From the NCBI GenBank assembly GCA_973895155.1, contig OZ316893.1:4526001-4590000 (forward strand): a stretch of 64,000 nucleotides of DNA, given 5' to 3'. This DNA is from Marsupella aquatica (lineage: Eukaryota > Marchantiophyta). The notes under the pieces are model-generated. The model saw only the letters and a program-made list of their open reading frames with translations, made no database searches and was not told where the DNA came from. Position numbers and translations under genes: made by a program. Below, piece after piece: positions 24,405-34,058 of this stretch. The first letter of the stretch is position 1. Every line of letters begins with the position of its first letter.

Positions 24405-24709
24405 ATTCTTGTTAGTTTGACAGTGAGAATGTTGTGTTGGCTTGTGAGTCATTTACAGACCCCACATTCAAAAGAAGAGATCAGTGCCATTGGGGTTGTG
24501 AAATTGGATGTTGATGAGTTGAAAGGCACTATGAAGGAGTTGGCAAGCATGATGACTACATGGATGGTCCTTTCTTCTGAGTGCGTGTGATTGAAGTGTT
24601 TGTAGATGTGGCATTGTCATTTGCTAATGCTGGGGAGAACCAGTCTAAGTTATCTCATGTGAAGGGGATGAATGCCCTGTGGAACTCTAGATTGCTCAAG
24701 AAGCAGTAG
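24405..24709 (+). pseudogene. Remnant of the TnpA-like gene
   Basis: Two pieces match the minus-strand TnpA-like gene of the 19-kb element. TPHSKEEISAIGVVKLDVDE (24460-24520) with MMTTWM corresponds to the exon at 34900-35125. VRVIEVFVDVALSFANAGEN through LWNSRLLKKQ and the TAG at 24707-24709 correspond to the final exon ending at 34059. The intervening exon and introns are missing, with a junction near 24567. It is an internal-deletion product and not a functional gene. Confidence 0.85.
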
Positions 24710-24999
24710 AAGCAGCCATGGGCCAAGAAACACTAGACATGATAGAAGTAGGTTTTGTAGAATGAGAATGACAACTTTGTTTTTCTACACACATTCAGAG
24801 TTGTTAGGTATTTCAGATTGCAGCACTTGATATACATCTAATAATATTGTGTATGCTTTTTCTCAATGTCTGTTTTCTTCATAAATTTGCATTGAGTTGA
24901 ATAACTATTGTGTTCAATAACTATTGTGGGACTTAAGAATGTATCTTGTATGAATATCAATTGGATTCATTAGGTATAGAATGTCTCTTTAGTGTTTCA

Positions 25000-25819
25000 T
25001 TCAGCAAATCTATTGAATGACTTTGTAGTGTATGATTTTTGAATGACATGAATTTTTGTCCAATATGACCATTTAAATTTGTATAACTCCAAGTCATTGA
25101 ATACATGACTTGAATGACATATAAAATGATTGATCTAATGGTCATCATGAACTTCTGTAATTGCATCCAATATATGACCCACCTCAAGTCATTAAAGACA
25201 TAGCCTTACTGACATATAAAATGACTGATCTTATGGTCATTATAGACATATATAAATGTGTCCAATATGACTCTTTTCAAGTCATTCCAGACATGTCATT
25301 AATGACCAGTGTGTATCTCTACGCGTTTCTTCCCAATTTAACCATGTGTCTATATATGACTTGTCTATAATGTAGTCATTTTGGACACGTCCAAAATGAC
25401 CCAAATTTATTGCCACATGGTTAAAATCCTTTGAGCCACATGTCACTCCTTGATTTGTTACATATTGTGCGTCATTTTGGACAAGTCCAAAATGACAAAT
25501 GATCTTTGTTTTTTAATTGCCATGTGGCATTATATAATTGGGTACGGATACAATCGACGGTGAACGGTGATTGACCGTTGACGGTGGTTTTTTGGTCATT
25601 TCAGACCGTTCACCATTTATGACCAAATCATAAATTAAGTCATTTCAGACGGTATAAAATGACCACATGTTTTTTGCGTCATTTGTCCGAAAGGACCGTG
25701 ACCAAAATGTCCGTTGTGACGCGTCTGGAAAGACGAGAATGACTGCGTCATTGTTTTGTTGAAAAGACCATATAAATAGTCATTATTGCGGTCATAAAGA
25801 ACCTTGTTTTGTACTAGTG
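25000..25819. repeat. Right subterminal AATGAC-rich block
   Basis: Inverted pairs such as GTCATTTTGGAC...GTCCAAAATGAC occur around 25376-25402 and 25470-25497. The block is homologous, in reverse complement, to 32976-33720. The shared stretch includes GACGCGTCTGGAAAGACGAG and CATTTTGGTCACGGTCC (as its complement). Confidence 0.75.
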
Positions 25820-25822
25820 TGG
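25820..25822. repeat. 3-bp target duplication (right), TGG
   Basis: It directly follows the right CACTA terminus (CTAGTG at 25814-25819) and matches 13820-13822. Confidence 0.85.
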
Positions 25823-27022
25823 GCTGTCCGCATGATTTCTGATCCGGGCTCTGAGTGGGCTGTATTATTCTCTGCCAACCTCCGGATGTTCTCTTGGAAG
25901 AACTCAGTTCTTCTCCGTCGATCTGGATACTCAACAATGGACAGATTTCTCTTTTCATTCCCTTCTAGCTTTTGTGGTTTGAATTATTCAGCCGGTATAT
26001 GGAAGGCCTGGGAGAAGATTCGGGGACACCTACACTGGACTCCAGGCTCCCTTGCTGTTCCTGCTTGGTGGAGTATTGGGGACCTTTTCAACAAATACTT
26101 CTGTTCCCTGAGATTTCCGTTGCTGGCTCTTCCTCGGATCCAAGCAGCATGTTTAAGATTAAATATACGTTTTGTCTTCGATCTTTGGAACTGGGAAACT
26201 GGTGCCTGGATTGACTTCTCGTATGGTATTAATCGGTTGCGTGGTTTCGACGTATCAGTGAAAGACTTGCTAACCAATCTTCTATTGCTTGTGCAGGATG
26301 GGCCGCCACCTTCTCTGTCTCATTCCTATGTACAATCTCAATGGTATTGGTCAGGATACATTGACCACCCCTACCCCCGTAACCTACCAAGTACAATAGC
26401 ATATAAATTCCTTGATAGCTCTCTTTGTGACTATGAATATCTCAATTTCAAATGGGGTTCCTCTGACTCAGCTGCTTCATGGCAACGTAGGTGGAGGCGG
26501 ATTTGGCGCTCTGACTTGTCTAACCGTGGTAAAATTTTCCTATGGAGGATTCTAGCTGCTGGTCTTTTTACAGGGAAGCGAGCCCAACACTGTGGACACG
26601 GGGACGGATGCTGCCCTTCCTGTTTGAACTGTCCGGAAGACAACCGACACATATTTTTTTCCTGTGCACATGCTATCATAGCCTGGAATAGAACTGCATG
26701 GTTCTATGAAAGGCTGCCTGCCATATCTCATCTCCCGGGAGGTTCCTCTTTTACTAGTCTATTGGACTCCGCTCTTGGTCGTTCTCCACGGCTCTCTGCC
26801 CGGCTCTTTGTCATCTTTGAAACAGTCTGGCACATCTGGAAAAATAGAAACTTTCGGCTGTTTCAAAATCAACCTATTTTGTTTTCCCCGTTCTATGTAG
26901 CATCCTCTGTAGTTCTCCACCTTCGTTCGGTGGCTATTTGTTCCGTCTCTGAGAAAAAGTGCCAAAGGTTATACTATGCAAAAAAATATATATCTCGCTC
27001 CCTCTCCAACCGGTCTGGCTGA
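25823..27022 (+). CDS. LINE ORF2, 3' part with zf-RVT domain (separated by the CACTA insertion)
   Basis: These 399 codons to the stop at 27020-27022 continue the frame that breaks at 13822. The sequence begins after the duplicated TGG with GCT. It includes the plant LINE C-terminal zinc-binding region (zf-RVT): KIFLWRILAAGLFTGKRA followed by CPSCLNCPEDNRHIFFSC around 26530-26660, then AWNRTAWFYERLP. No start codon of its own is expected to be used. Together with 11120-13822 the original ORF2 would have had about 1,300 residues, a normal plant L1 length. Confidence 0.9.
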   Translation, partial: AVRMISDPGSEWAVLFSANLRMFSWKNSVLLRRSGYSTMDRFLFSFPSSFCGLNYSAGIWKAWEKIRGHLHWTPGSLAVPAWWSIGDLFNKYFCSLRFPLLALPRIQAACLRLNIRFVFDLWNWETGAWIDFSYGINRLRGFDVSVKDLLTNLLLLVQDGPPPSLSHSYVQSQWYWSGYIDHPYPRNLPSTIAYKFLDSSLCDYEYLNFKWGSSDSAASWQRRWRRIWRSDLSNRGKIFLWRILAAGLFTGKRAQHCGHGDGCCPSCLNCPEDNRHIFFSCAHAIIAWNRTAWFYERLPAISHLPGGSSFTSLLDSALGRSPRLSARLFVIFETVWHIWKNRNFRLFQNQPILFSPFYVASSVVLHLRSVAICSVSEKKCQRLYYAKKYISRSLSNRSG

Positions 27023-28632
27023 TCCCAACATCCCTGATCCCTTTCTCTACATTCACAGTATTCTTATTGTCTGCAGTCGATCCCTCGACTTTACCCCTGT
27101 CTTGTCTGGGATACAACGCATCTGCTGGCCTTTCTATGTTCACATCTCTATCATCTCCCGTGTGCCTAACCTATTTCTCCACTCCACCTATACTCCTCCA
27201 ACCTCTATTCGTGGTTCCTAGTTGATCTATTCACGTATCTTTTTCTCAAATCTGTGGGATATTCACACATTCATTACGTTTCTTCTTGGAGGTGTGTGGC
27301 GACCATGATCTTCTTCAGCATCTATTATGGACCCTCAGTTCCTGCTGTCAGCTGTCAATTTGAGGACGCTTCCTCCTCTTCCACTCCATGTTCCTGGTGG
27401 ATTCTGATTCTCCGCCGACAAGTACTTCAGGCTTGACTTTCTATTATTGGCTTGCTATGATCTTGGATTGGGCCCCCCATCCTCTTCCTCGGTCTACGCA
27501 TTAAATTTATAGTTTCTACCCAAGGATTTTTACTTTCTTTCCATTTCCTCTTTCCAGATTCTCCTTTCCGCCTGGACTGATATTGTCTGGGCCCTTGCTC
27601 TTTTTCTGGCAATGGTTTACCTCTAATCATTGCTTCCTCTTGGAATCTCCACAGGTGTGATCTCGGTCTGGTTGCTCACTTGGGTTTTGTTTGGACCTGC
27701 TATCATCATCCTCCATTGTGCCCTTCGATCGAAGATGGTGCCTACTTGCGTGATTGACATATTAAATCCTTTCTGTTGGTTGTGGTGGAGCCCTTCATAG
27801 ATAATTATCTTGGAGTTCTTGGATCCACCCCATCTGCCGGTCTTCCTTTTCTCCCTCCGGCTGCAATCCCTGGTCACTATATCTCACCATTCATCAAGAG
27901 CTTACGCGCAATAGAATATGTGAGCTCTGATCTAGCATTGGTTTTTCCGGGACTTCGGAGACCAGCCCATTAATATTGTGATATGGGCTCTCCCTCTCTG
28001 GAATTAATGGTCCATATATTTTCTACCTGGGTTCATCTTTTATGCAGTCCCCTTCTGGGCGGCACATATTGTTGACCCAGTCCGGCCTTGCCCAGATGTA
28101 GTAGGACATGCATGTAAACAAGCATAAGCTCCCCTATCTCATGGCATAGGGACCTGATGGAGATGTTGCGGTGGAGATGCGACCAGTTATCGAGAGTCCT
28201 GGATTGGAGCATGGTGGACTGGTGGGTTCTTGCGAGTGCAGCGTCAAGTGGTGGCTGTGGTGGTAGATCGGTGGCCATGGTTGGGTGTTGATCAGCAGTC
28301 TCCTTTCATTTTCCTTGTGGGTTATCGGTTTGGGATTCTCGTTTGTGGTCTTTCTTGTTTCTCTCCTAGTTCATTCTCGATCTTAGGTGACGCTTTCCCA
28401 TCCCTAGTTTCCCTCCCCCTTCCTTGATCTGCCTCCCTCTCCGGCGGTCTGTGGGGTTAGTGCCTCTCTTTCCATATGGGTGTGCTCCTTCTCCAGCCCC
28501 CTTAATTTTCCTTGTTTTCCTGTCTCCTTCCATCAGACAGTTGTTTTATTTGCACGGTTTCCGTGTTTTTCAATTAAGTTTTGGGCTTTGTCCCTTTGAA
28601 AAAAAAAATTTAAAAAATTAAAAAATTAAAAA
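27023..28632 (+). other. LINE 3' region and A-rich tail
   Basis: This non-coding stretch is T- and C-rich in its first half. It ends in a run of A followed by three AAAAAATT-type units (28597-28632), directly before the right target duplication. No further gene is seen. Confidence 0.7.
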
Positions 28633-28646
28633 ATTAAAACATTGAT
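28633..28646. repeat. LINE target site duplication (right)
   Basis: An exact copy of ATTAAAACATTGAT at 7565-7578. Downstream the outer DNA transposon resumes with GTTGCAG. Confidence 0.9.
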
Positions 28647-28910
28647 GTTGCAGAAAAAAATGGATATTTTCCATGTAAAAACACGTGTCCCAATTACATG
28701 GAGGCACGTGGTCCAATATAAACATGACGCATGTCGCATATACATATGGCAGTAAAACCCCTAACTTATATGGACATCTTCCGTGGAATATGTCCCAATT
28801 AAAAAATGCCTATTGTGCTTTAAAGTGGCCCAACAATTAAAACGGGCCCTATTGTTCTTCCACCAAACTTCCGAAGTCTTCCGCCGAACCCAATTAAATG
28901 GCCCTATACT

Positions 28911-28955
28911 TCGTCGCACGTGATGTGCCACTTCCGTGGAAGTGACCCCCCCGAG
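28911..28955. repeat. Right terminal inverted repeat of the outer transposon
   Basis: It contains CGTCGCACGTGATGTGCCA and ends AGTGACCCCCCCGAG at 28955. It includes a small internal palindrome, CTTCCGTGGAAG. It is followed by the AATGGACC target duplication at 28956-28963. Confidence 0.85.
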
Positions 28956-28963
28956 AATGGACC
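28956..28963. repeat. 8-bp target site duplication (right), AATGGACC
   Basis: Identical to 3185-3192. Confidence 0.9.
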
Positions 28964-29757
28964 TTCACTCATCATGGCCTACGAAAAGCTCCTAAAACCA
29001 CAAGCTAGGGTTATTTGTGCTGGTCCATAATGACACCATGAGGGACCTCTCTAATGATCAATATCCATTCATTTGGTACATATGACCTCCAATATGATAG
29101 TCAAAATTACCCCAATTTGAGTCATTTTCATAATGACACACCATTGTTGCATATTGACCAAATAAAGATTACAATAACTCCTCAGAATGCCCCATCGCTA
29201 TTCATTTGCAAAACAGAGTATCCCCCATCCAAACACCAATACAAATATCACATAGTTACATGGAATGATGATGTCCAACCCTCCATTCTTGTTGCACTAC
29301 CTCTTGGAGAGACAAAAGAAAAAGGGTTCCATTTGCCTTTGGATAAGTGGTATCCATTGATTGTCACTTTTTTGGCAAATCACTCTAGAGTCATACTACT
29401 TGGGAGTGATTTCACCAAGATTGCATCATGCCTTACGTAAATGCAAAACTATGCGTCAAAATTAATTATGGTGCACTAGTGGTAGGAGAATAGTAAATAT
29501 AGTGTTCCACACCTAGTGGAGGGGTTGTCAGCTCTATGTAAAGCCACATGGCACTCTAGGGCCCATCTCCAACCTCTAGCCCCAAACTGGTCATTTGTGC
29601 TGCCTAATCCTGAATGACTACACAAGGGACCCCTCTAATGACTACAAATACATTCTTTTGACACATATGACATCCCATATGACAATTGCAATGACCCTAC
29701 ATGTAGTTATTGGTAATTATGACATGCAATGGTTCACAAATGACCGAATGAAGACCC

Positions 29758-29997
29758 TTCGGGGGTTTCACTTTCACAAAAATGGCACATCGATCATGTG
29801 CGACAAAGTATATGGTCATTTTATTGGTTTGAAGGGAAGACTTAAGAATTTTCTGAGAAGAACAATTGGGTTTTTTAAATCAAATATTCCAACTTTATAG
29901 GGGTTGAAAATTAAATATTTTTTCTTACATTTTAGGGGGTCCAAGGCCTAAAATTTCACAGGTGATGGGGAGGCATCCATATAATGAGACCCCCAAG
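29758..29997. mobile_element. MITE (240 bp) of the outer-transposon family
   Basis: The left end TTCGGGGGTTTCACTTTC and the right end GAGACCCCCAAG are inverted relative to each other. It is flanked by GAAGACCC (29750-29757) and GAAGGCCC (29998-30005), a 7/8 match. It shares the GTGCGAC and TAGGGGGTCCA subterminal motifs with the transposon at 3193-28955. Confidence 0.8.
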
Positions 29998-31463
29998 GAA
30001 GGCCCTAGTACCTCCAAAGCGAGCCCAATCTATATTCCTTGCAAAATTGGAATATTCCTAGTCTCTACCTCAAACCCGCACACACACCCTAGAGAGCGAA
30101 GCACTACGACCTTGCCCATTCCATTGATGTTGCACTATGTACCTCTTAGAGAGACCAAAAATGTTTTAATTTGCATTTGGATAAGAAGGTACCATCCATA
30201 ATGACACTTTGGCAAATCCCTCCAAAGTTGTATGACTTGGGAGTGATTTTTCCAAAGTTGCATCATGCCTAAAGTAAACACAAAAACATGGCTCCAAAAT
30301 ATTTATAGCGCAACTAGTGGTCAGAGAATGACGAGTATAGTGTCCCGCACCTAGTGAAGGGGTTGTCAACTCCATGTAGGGCCCCATGGCACTCTAGGGC
30401 CCACCTAAATCTCCTAGACCCAACAGGGTCATTTATGCTAGTCCATAATGACACCATGAGGGACCTCACTAATGACCACATATGCAGTCATTTGGTCCAA
30501 ATGACCTCCAATATGACTGCCAAAATTACTCTTACTGCAGTCATTGGCACTAATGACACACCATCACTCCAAAATGACCCAATGAAGATTACAACACCTA
30601 GTCACAATGCCCCAACACTATTCTTTGCCAAACGGAGTATCCCCATCAAACACCAACACAAAAATCACACAATTACATACTATTAGAAGGAGAACAATCT
30701 TCCATTGGTGTTGCACTACTTCTTGGAGAGACAAAACAAACGGCTCAATTTTCCTTTGGAAATGATGGTATGACTCTATGGTGACACTTTTGGCAAATCA
30801 CTCCAAAGTTGTATGACTTGGGAGTGATTTCCCCAAGGTTCCATCATGCCTTTAGAAGTAAACACAAAAACATGGCTTCAAAGTGCTAATGGTGCAACTA
30901 GTGGTTGGAGAATAGCAAATATAGTATTTTGCACCTAGTGGAGGCGTTGCAAGCTGTATGTGGGGCCACATGGCACTCTAGGGCCCACCTCCAACGCTTA
31001 GCCCCAAATTGGTCATTCATGCTTGTCTTCAATGACTACACTAGGGACCCCTCAAATGACAACAAGTCCAGTCATTTGATTTATATGACATCCCATATGA
31101 CCATTTCAATGACCCTACTTGTAGTCATTGGCACTCATGACACGACTTTGTTAAAAAATGACTCAATGAAGGTCCTAGTATCTCTAGAGAGAGCCCACTC
31201 TAGATTCCTTGTAAAATTGGAATATTCCTATACCTTTAAACATCTCACACATCATAGAGGGAAGCACCACTGTCACGCCCATTCCATTGGTGTTTCAGTA
31301 CCTCTTGGAGAGCCAAAACAAGGTTTCCTTTGCCTTTGGATCAATGAAATTCAACCATGGTGACACTTTTGGCAAGTCACTCCAAAGCCGTATGACTTGG
31401 GAGTGATTTCCCCAAGGTTCCATCATGCCTTAAGTAAACAAAAAAAATATGGCTCCAAAGTGT

Positions 31464-31748
31464 CTTGGGGGTCTCACTACATGGGGACCTCCCCATCACC
31501 TGCGACGTTTTTAGGCCTTGGACCCCCTAAAATGTAAGAATTTTTTTTATTTTGTAACCCCTATAAAGTTGGAATATTCCAAAAATTGGATTAGAAAGGC
31601 CCTAATATTCTTATAAGTCTCAAAATTGAATTTAAAAGACCCTATTGTTCTTCTACAAAAATTCTTAAGTCTTCCCTTACAACCAATAAAATGACCCTAT
31701 CCTTCGTCACACGTGATATGCCATTTTTGTGGAAGTGAAACCCCCGAG
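31464..31748. mobile_element. MITE (285 bp) of the outer-transposon family
   Basis: It begins CTTGGGGGTCTCACTAC and ends GTGAAACCCCCGAG. A perfect 8-bp duplication, CAAAGTGT, flanks it at 31456-31463 and 31749-31756; uninterrupted array units read CAAAGTGTTCATGG at that point. Its left 70 bp follow the left end of the outer transposon (CACCTGCGACGTTTTTAGG, GGACCCCCTAA) and its right 60 bp follow the right end. Confidence 0.88.
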
Positions 31749-32464
31749 CAAAGTGTTCATGGTGCAACTAGTCGTTGGACAATAGCACTGGGTATAGTGT
31801 CCCGCACTTAGTGGAGAGGTTGCCACCTTCATGCAGGGCCCCATGGCACACTAGGGCCCACCCAAAGCTCCTAGACCCAAAGGGTCATTTCTACTGGTAC
31901 ATAATGATGATATTTGTAGTCATTGGTTTTTTTGAGACAAGTATATTCATAAGTGATGGAATGAAGGTCCTAGTACCTCCAAAAAGAGCCCACTCTAGAT
32001 TTCTTGCAAAAGTGGAATAAAACCCTAAACCCTTAAACCCTCATGCATATGCACCATAGTAAGAGGGAAGCACCACAACCATGCCCATTCCATTGTTGTA
32101 GCACTACCTCTTGGAGAAACAAAACAAATGGCTCCATTTGCCTTTGGAACATAAAATATTCATCGGACATGATGACGTTTTTGGCAAATCACTCCAAAGT
32201 TGTATGACTTGGGGGTGATTTCCCCAAAGTTGCATCAACACCTTAGGTAAATGCAAAAACATGTCTCACGATTAATGATGGTGCAACTAGTGGCTGGAGA
32301 ATAGTAAGTAGAGTGTCCAGCACCTTGTGAAGGGGTTGTTGGCCCCCCATGTAGTCCCTATCCCCAAACTGGTAATTTGTGCTTCTCCTAAATGACTGCA
32401 CAAGGGACCCCTCAAATCACTACAATTCATGTCATTTGGCTTATATAACATCCAATGTGACCAT

Positions 32465-32975
32465 TGTTGAGCATAGACGACACTCGTAACGGTAAGCACA
32501 TGACAGATCCAACGTGCAAGTAGTCGACACAAGAGATACGTGGTTCACCTCCTCGAGGCTACATCCATGGGAACACACAAGAGAACTTTACTGAACTCTA
32601 AGCCCGTCGACCATACCAAGTCTCCACAGTGTAAGCTCTCCTCATCTCTCAAGTGGCTCCATAACAATGAGCCTAAGTTCCACTTATCCAAACAAACATC
32701 GCTTGGCATATAGTGTGCATCCTAGTTAACCTAACCATGTCTCCGACTACGGTTAGTCTAAGGTGGATTGCATGATTGAGGACTACCATTTTAGTCCTTT
32801 TTTCTCCATAAGAAAGGACTCCATGAGCACTTAATAGGAGTCCATGAGCACTGAATGTGCCATATATCCCTTGATGGCTAGGATTGAGTAGTTGAGATTG
32901 AAAGGTTAGATCTTGCATGCCAAGTCTTTTGGAAGTGTGTCCACACTTTTTGAAAGTCCTTACCTCTTGGAAGTG
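32465..32975. mobile_element. Partial LTR, Copia-like, truncated by CACTA terminus
   Basis: It starts TGTTGAGCATAGACGACA directly after array sequence and contains AGATACGTGGTTCACCTC and GGCTACATCCATGGG, a layout common in plant Copia LTRs. No LTR sequence continues after the right end of the 19-kb element. No gag-pol coding is seen, so this is either a cut solo LTR or a fragment. The family call is an inference from that motif only. Confidence 0.45.
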
Positions 32976-33720
32976 CACTAGTAGAAAACAATGTATTTTA
33001 TGACCAAAACAATGACTATTAATCAGGTCTTTTTAACAAAACAATGACGCAATTGTTCTCGTCTTTCCAGACACGTCACAACGGACATTTTGGTCACGGT
33101 CCTTTTGGACAAATGACGCTAAAAACATGTGGTCATTTCATACTATCCTAAATGACCGTTTTTATGATATGGTCATAAATGTTGAACGGTCCAAAATGAC
33201 GACACAAATCACCATCGACGGTCAATTGCCGTTGACCGTCGATGGTCCCCGTACCCAATCACACAACGACACGTGGCAATAAAAAAACTAATAACATTGG
33301 TCATTTTGGACAGTCCAAAATGACGTACATTATATAACAAATCAAATAGTGACACGTGGTTCAAAGAGGATTCACCATTTGGCAATATATTTGGGTCATT
33401 TTGGACGTGTCCAAAATGACTACAGTATAAACAAGTCATATTGAGACACGTGGTTCAATTGGGAGAAGACACGTAAAGATACACATTAGTCATTAATGAC
33501 ATGTCTTGAATGACATAAAGTGAGTCATAGTGGACTTGTTTATAATGACCATGAGAAAGGTCATTGTATATGTCATTCTTTGAATCATTTAGTCTATGTC
33601 TTTAATGACCAGAGTTGAGTCATATTGGTCACAAAGATAGTTGTGAATAATGACCATTACATCAGTCATTCTAGCTAGTCATTTAGTCATTCAAGCCAAT
33701 CATTCAGACGAAGTATTCAA
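32976..33720. repeat. Left subterminal AATGAC-rich block of the 19-kb CACTA
   Basis: It contains hairpin-forming pairs such as GTCATTTTGGACAGTCC/AAAATGAC (33300-33324) and GTCATTTTGGACGTGTCC/AAAATGAC (33396-33421), plus many single GTCATT/AATGAC sites. A second inverted pair, CCATCGACGGTCAA...TTGACCGTCGATGG, lies at 33211-33246. These are likely transposase-accessory binding sites. Confidence 0.75.
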
Positions 33721-34058
33721 TGATTTGGAGAAATTCAAATTTAAGTGATCATGATAGATAAAACTTGATGTCAATCAAAAATCATATATTACAAAGCCAT
33801 TCAATAGAGTTGCTAAATGAAAACTTAAAGAAACATTCGATATATATCACAAATCCAATTGATATTCATACAAGATACCTTCATAAGTCTCACGGTAAAT
33901 ATTGAACTCAATGCAAATTTATGAAACAAAATTACATTGACATCAATAATATTAGATTGTCAATTGTTACAACCTGACATACCAATCACTCTGCATGTTT
34001 ATAGAAAAACAGAGTTGTCATTCTATCATGTCTATTGTTTCTTGATAGAGTGCTATTT

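Larger units (their letters stand above)
13823..25819 (+). mobile_element. Non-autonomous CACTA (En/Spm) element inside LINE ORF2
   Basis: It is 11,997 bp. The left end is CACTAGAAGAAAACAGGG and the right end, reverse-complemented, is CACTAGTACAAAACAAGG; both continue into TTTATGACC. It is flanked by TGG. Architecture from the left: an AATGAC-rich subterminal block (13823-14740), a ~560-bp-unit tandem array (14740-19480), an interior without intact genes, a remnant of the TnpA-like gene (24405-24709), and an AATGAC-rich right subterminal block (25000-25819). The order is that of the 19-kb element at 32976-51996, inverted. It lacks TnpD, the PHD gene and most of TnpA, so it must be mobilised in trans. 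Confidence 0.9.
7579..28632 (+). mobile_element. L1-type LINE, split by a CACTA element
   Basis: It is bounded by a 14-bp target duplication (7565-7578 and 28633-28646) and ends in an A-rich tail with repeated AAAAAATT. Without the CACTA insertion it is about 9.05 kb: a 5' leader of ~1.7 kb, ORF1, a 32-base gap, ORF2 of about 1,300 codons, and a 1.6-kb 3' region. Both target duplication copies are identical and both ORFs are otherwise open, so it inserted fairly recently. It landed in the non-coding part of the outer DNA transposon. Confidence 0.9.
3193..28955 (-). mobile_element. Outer DNA transposon, P-superfamily-like, split by a nested LINE
   Basis: The left end CTCGGGGGGGTCACTG at 3193 mirrors the right end AGTGACCCCCCCGAG at 28955, and both are flanked by AATGGACC. 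The inverted repeat continues imperfectly for about 45 bp, sharing ACATCACGTGCGACG. Without the LINE and its target duplication the element is 4,695 bp (3193-7578 plus 28647-28955). It carries a minus-strand transposase-like gene at 3807-6163. An 8-bp target duplication fits P, hAT, Merlin and Zisupton-type elements; the coding motifs favour P. Two short MITEs at 29758-29997 and 31464-31748 share both ends with it. Confidence 0.85.
28964..32464. repeat. Orphan ~575-bp-unit array, interrupted by two MITEs
   Basis: The unit landmark (TAGTGTCCCGCACCTAGTG or a close variant) occurs near 29505, 30340, 30940, 31800 and 32315. The units also carry CACTCTAGGGCCCACCT, TTGGAGAGACAAAA and GACTTGGGAGTGATTT. 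The larger spacings are explained by the MITEs at 29758 and 31464. It is the continuation of 2866-3184. No CACTA terminus is seen on its left, so it may be a relic of an older CACTA element. Confidence 0.8.
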
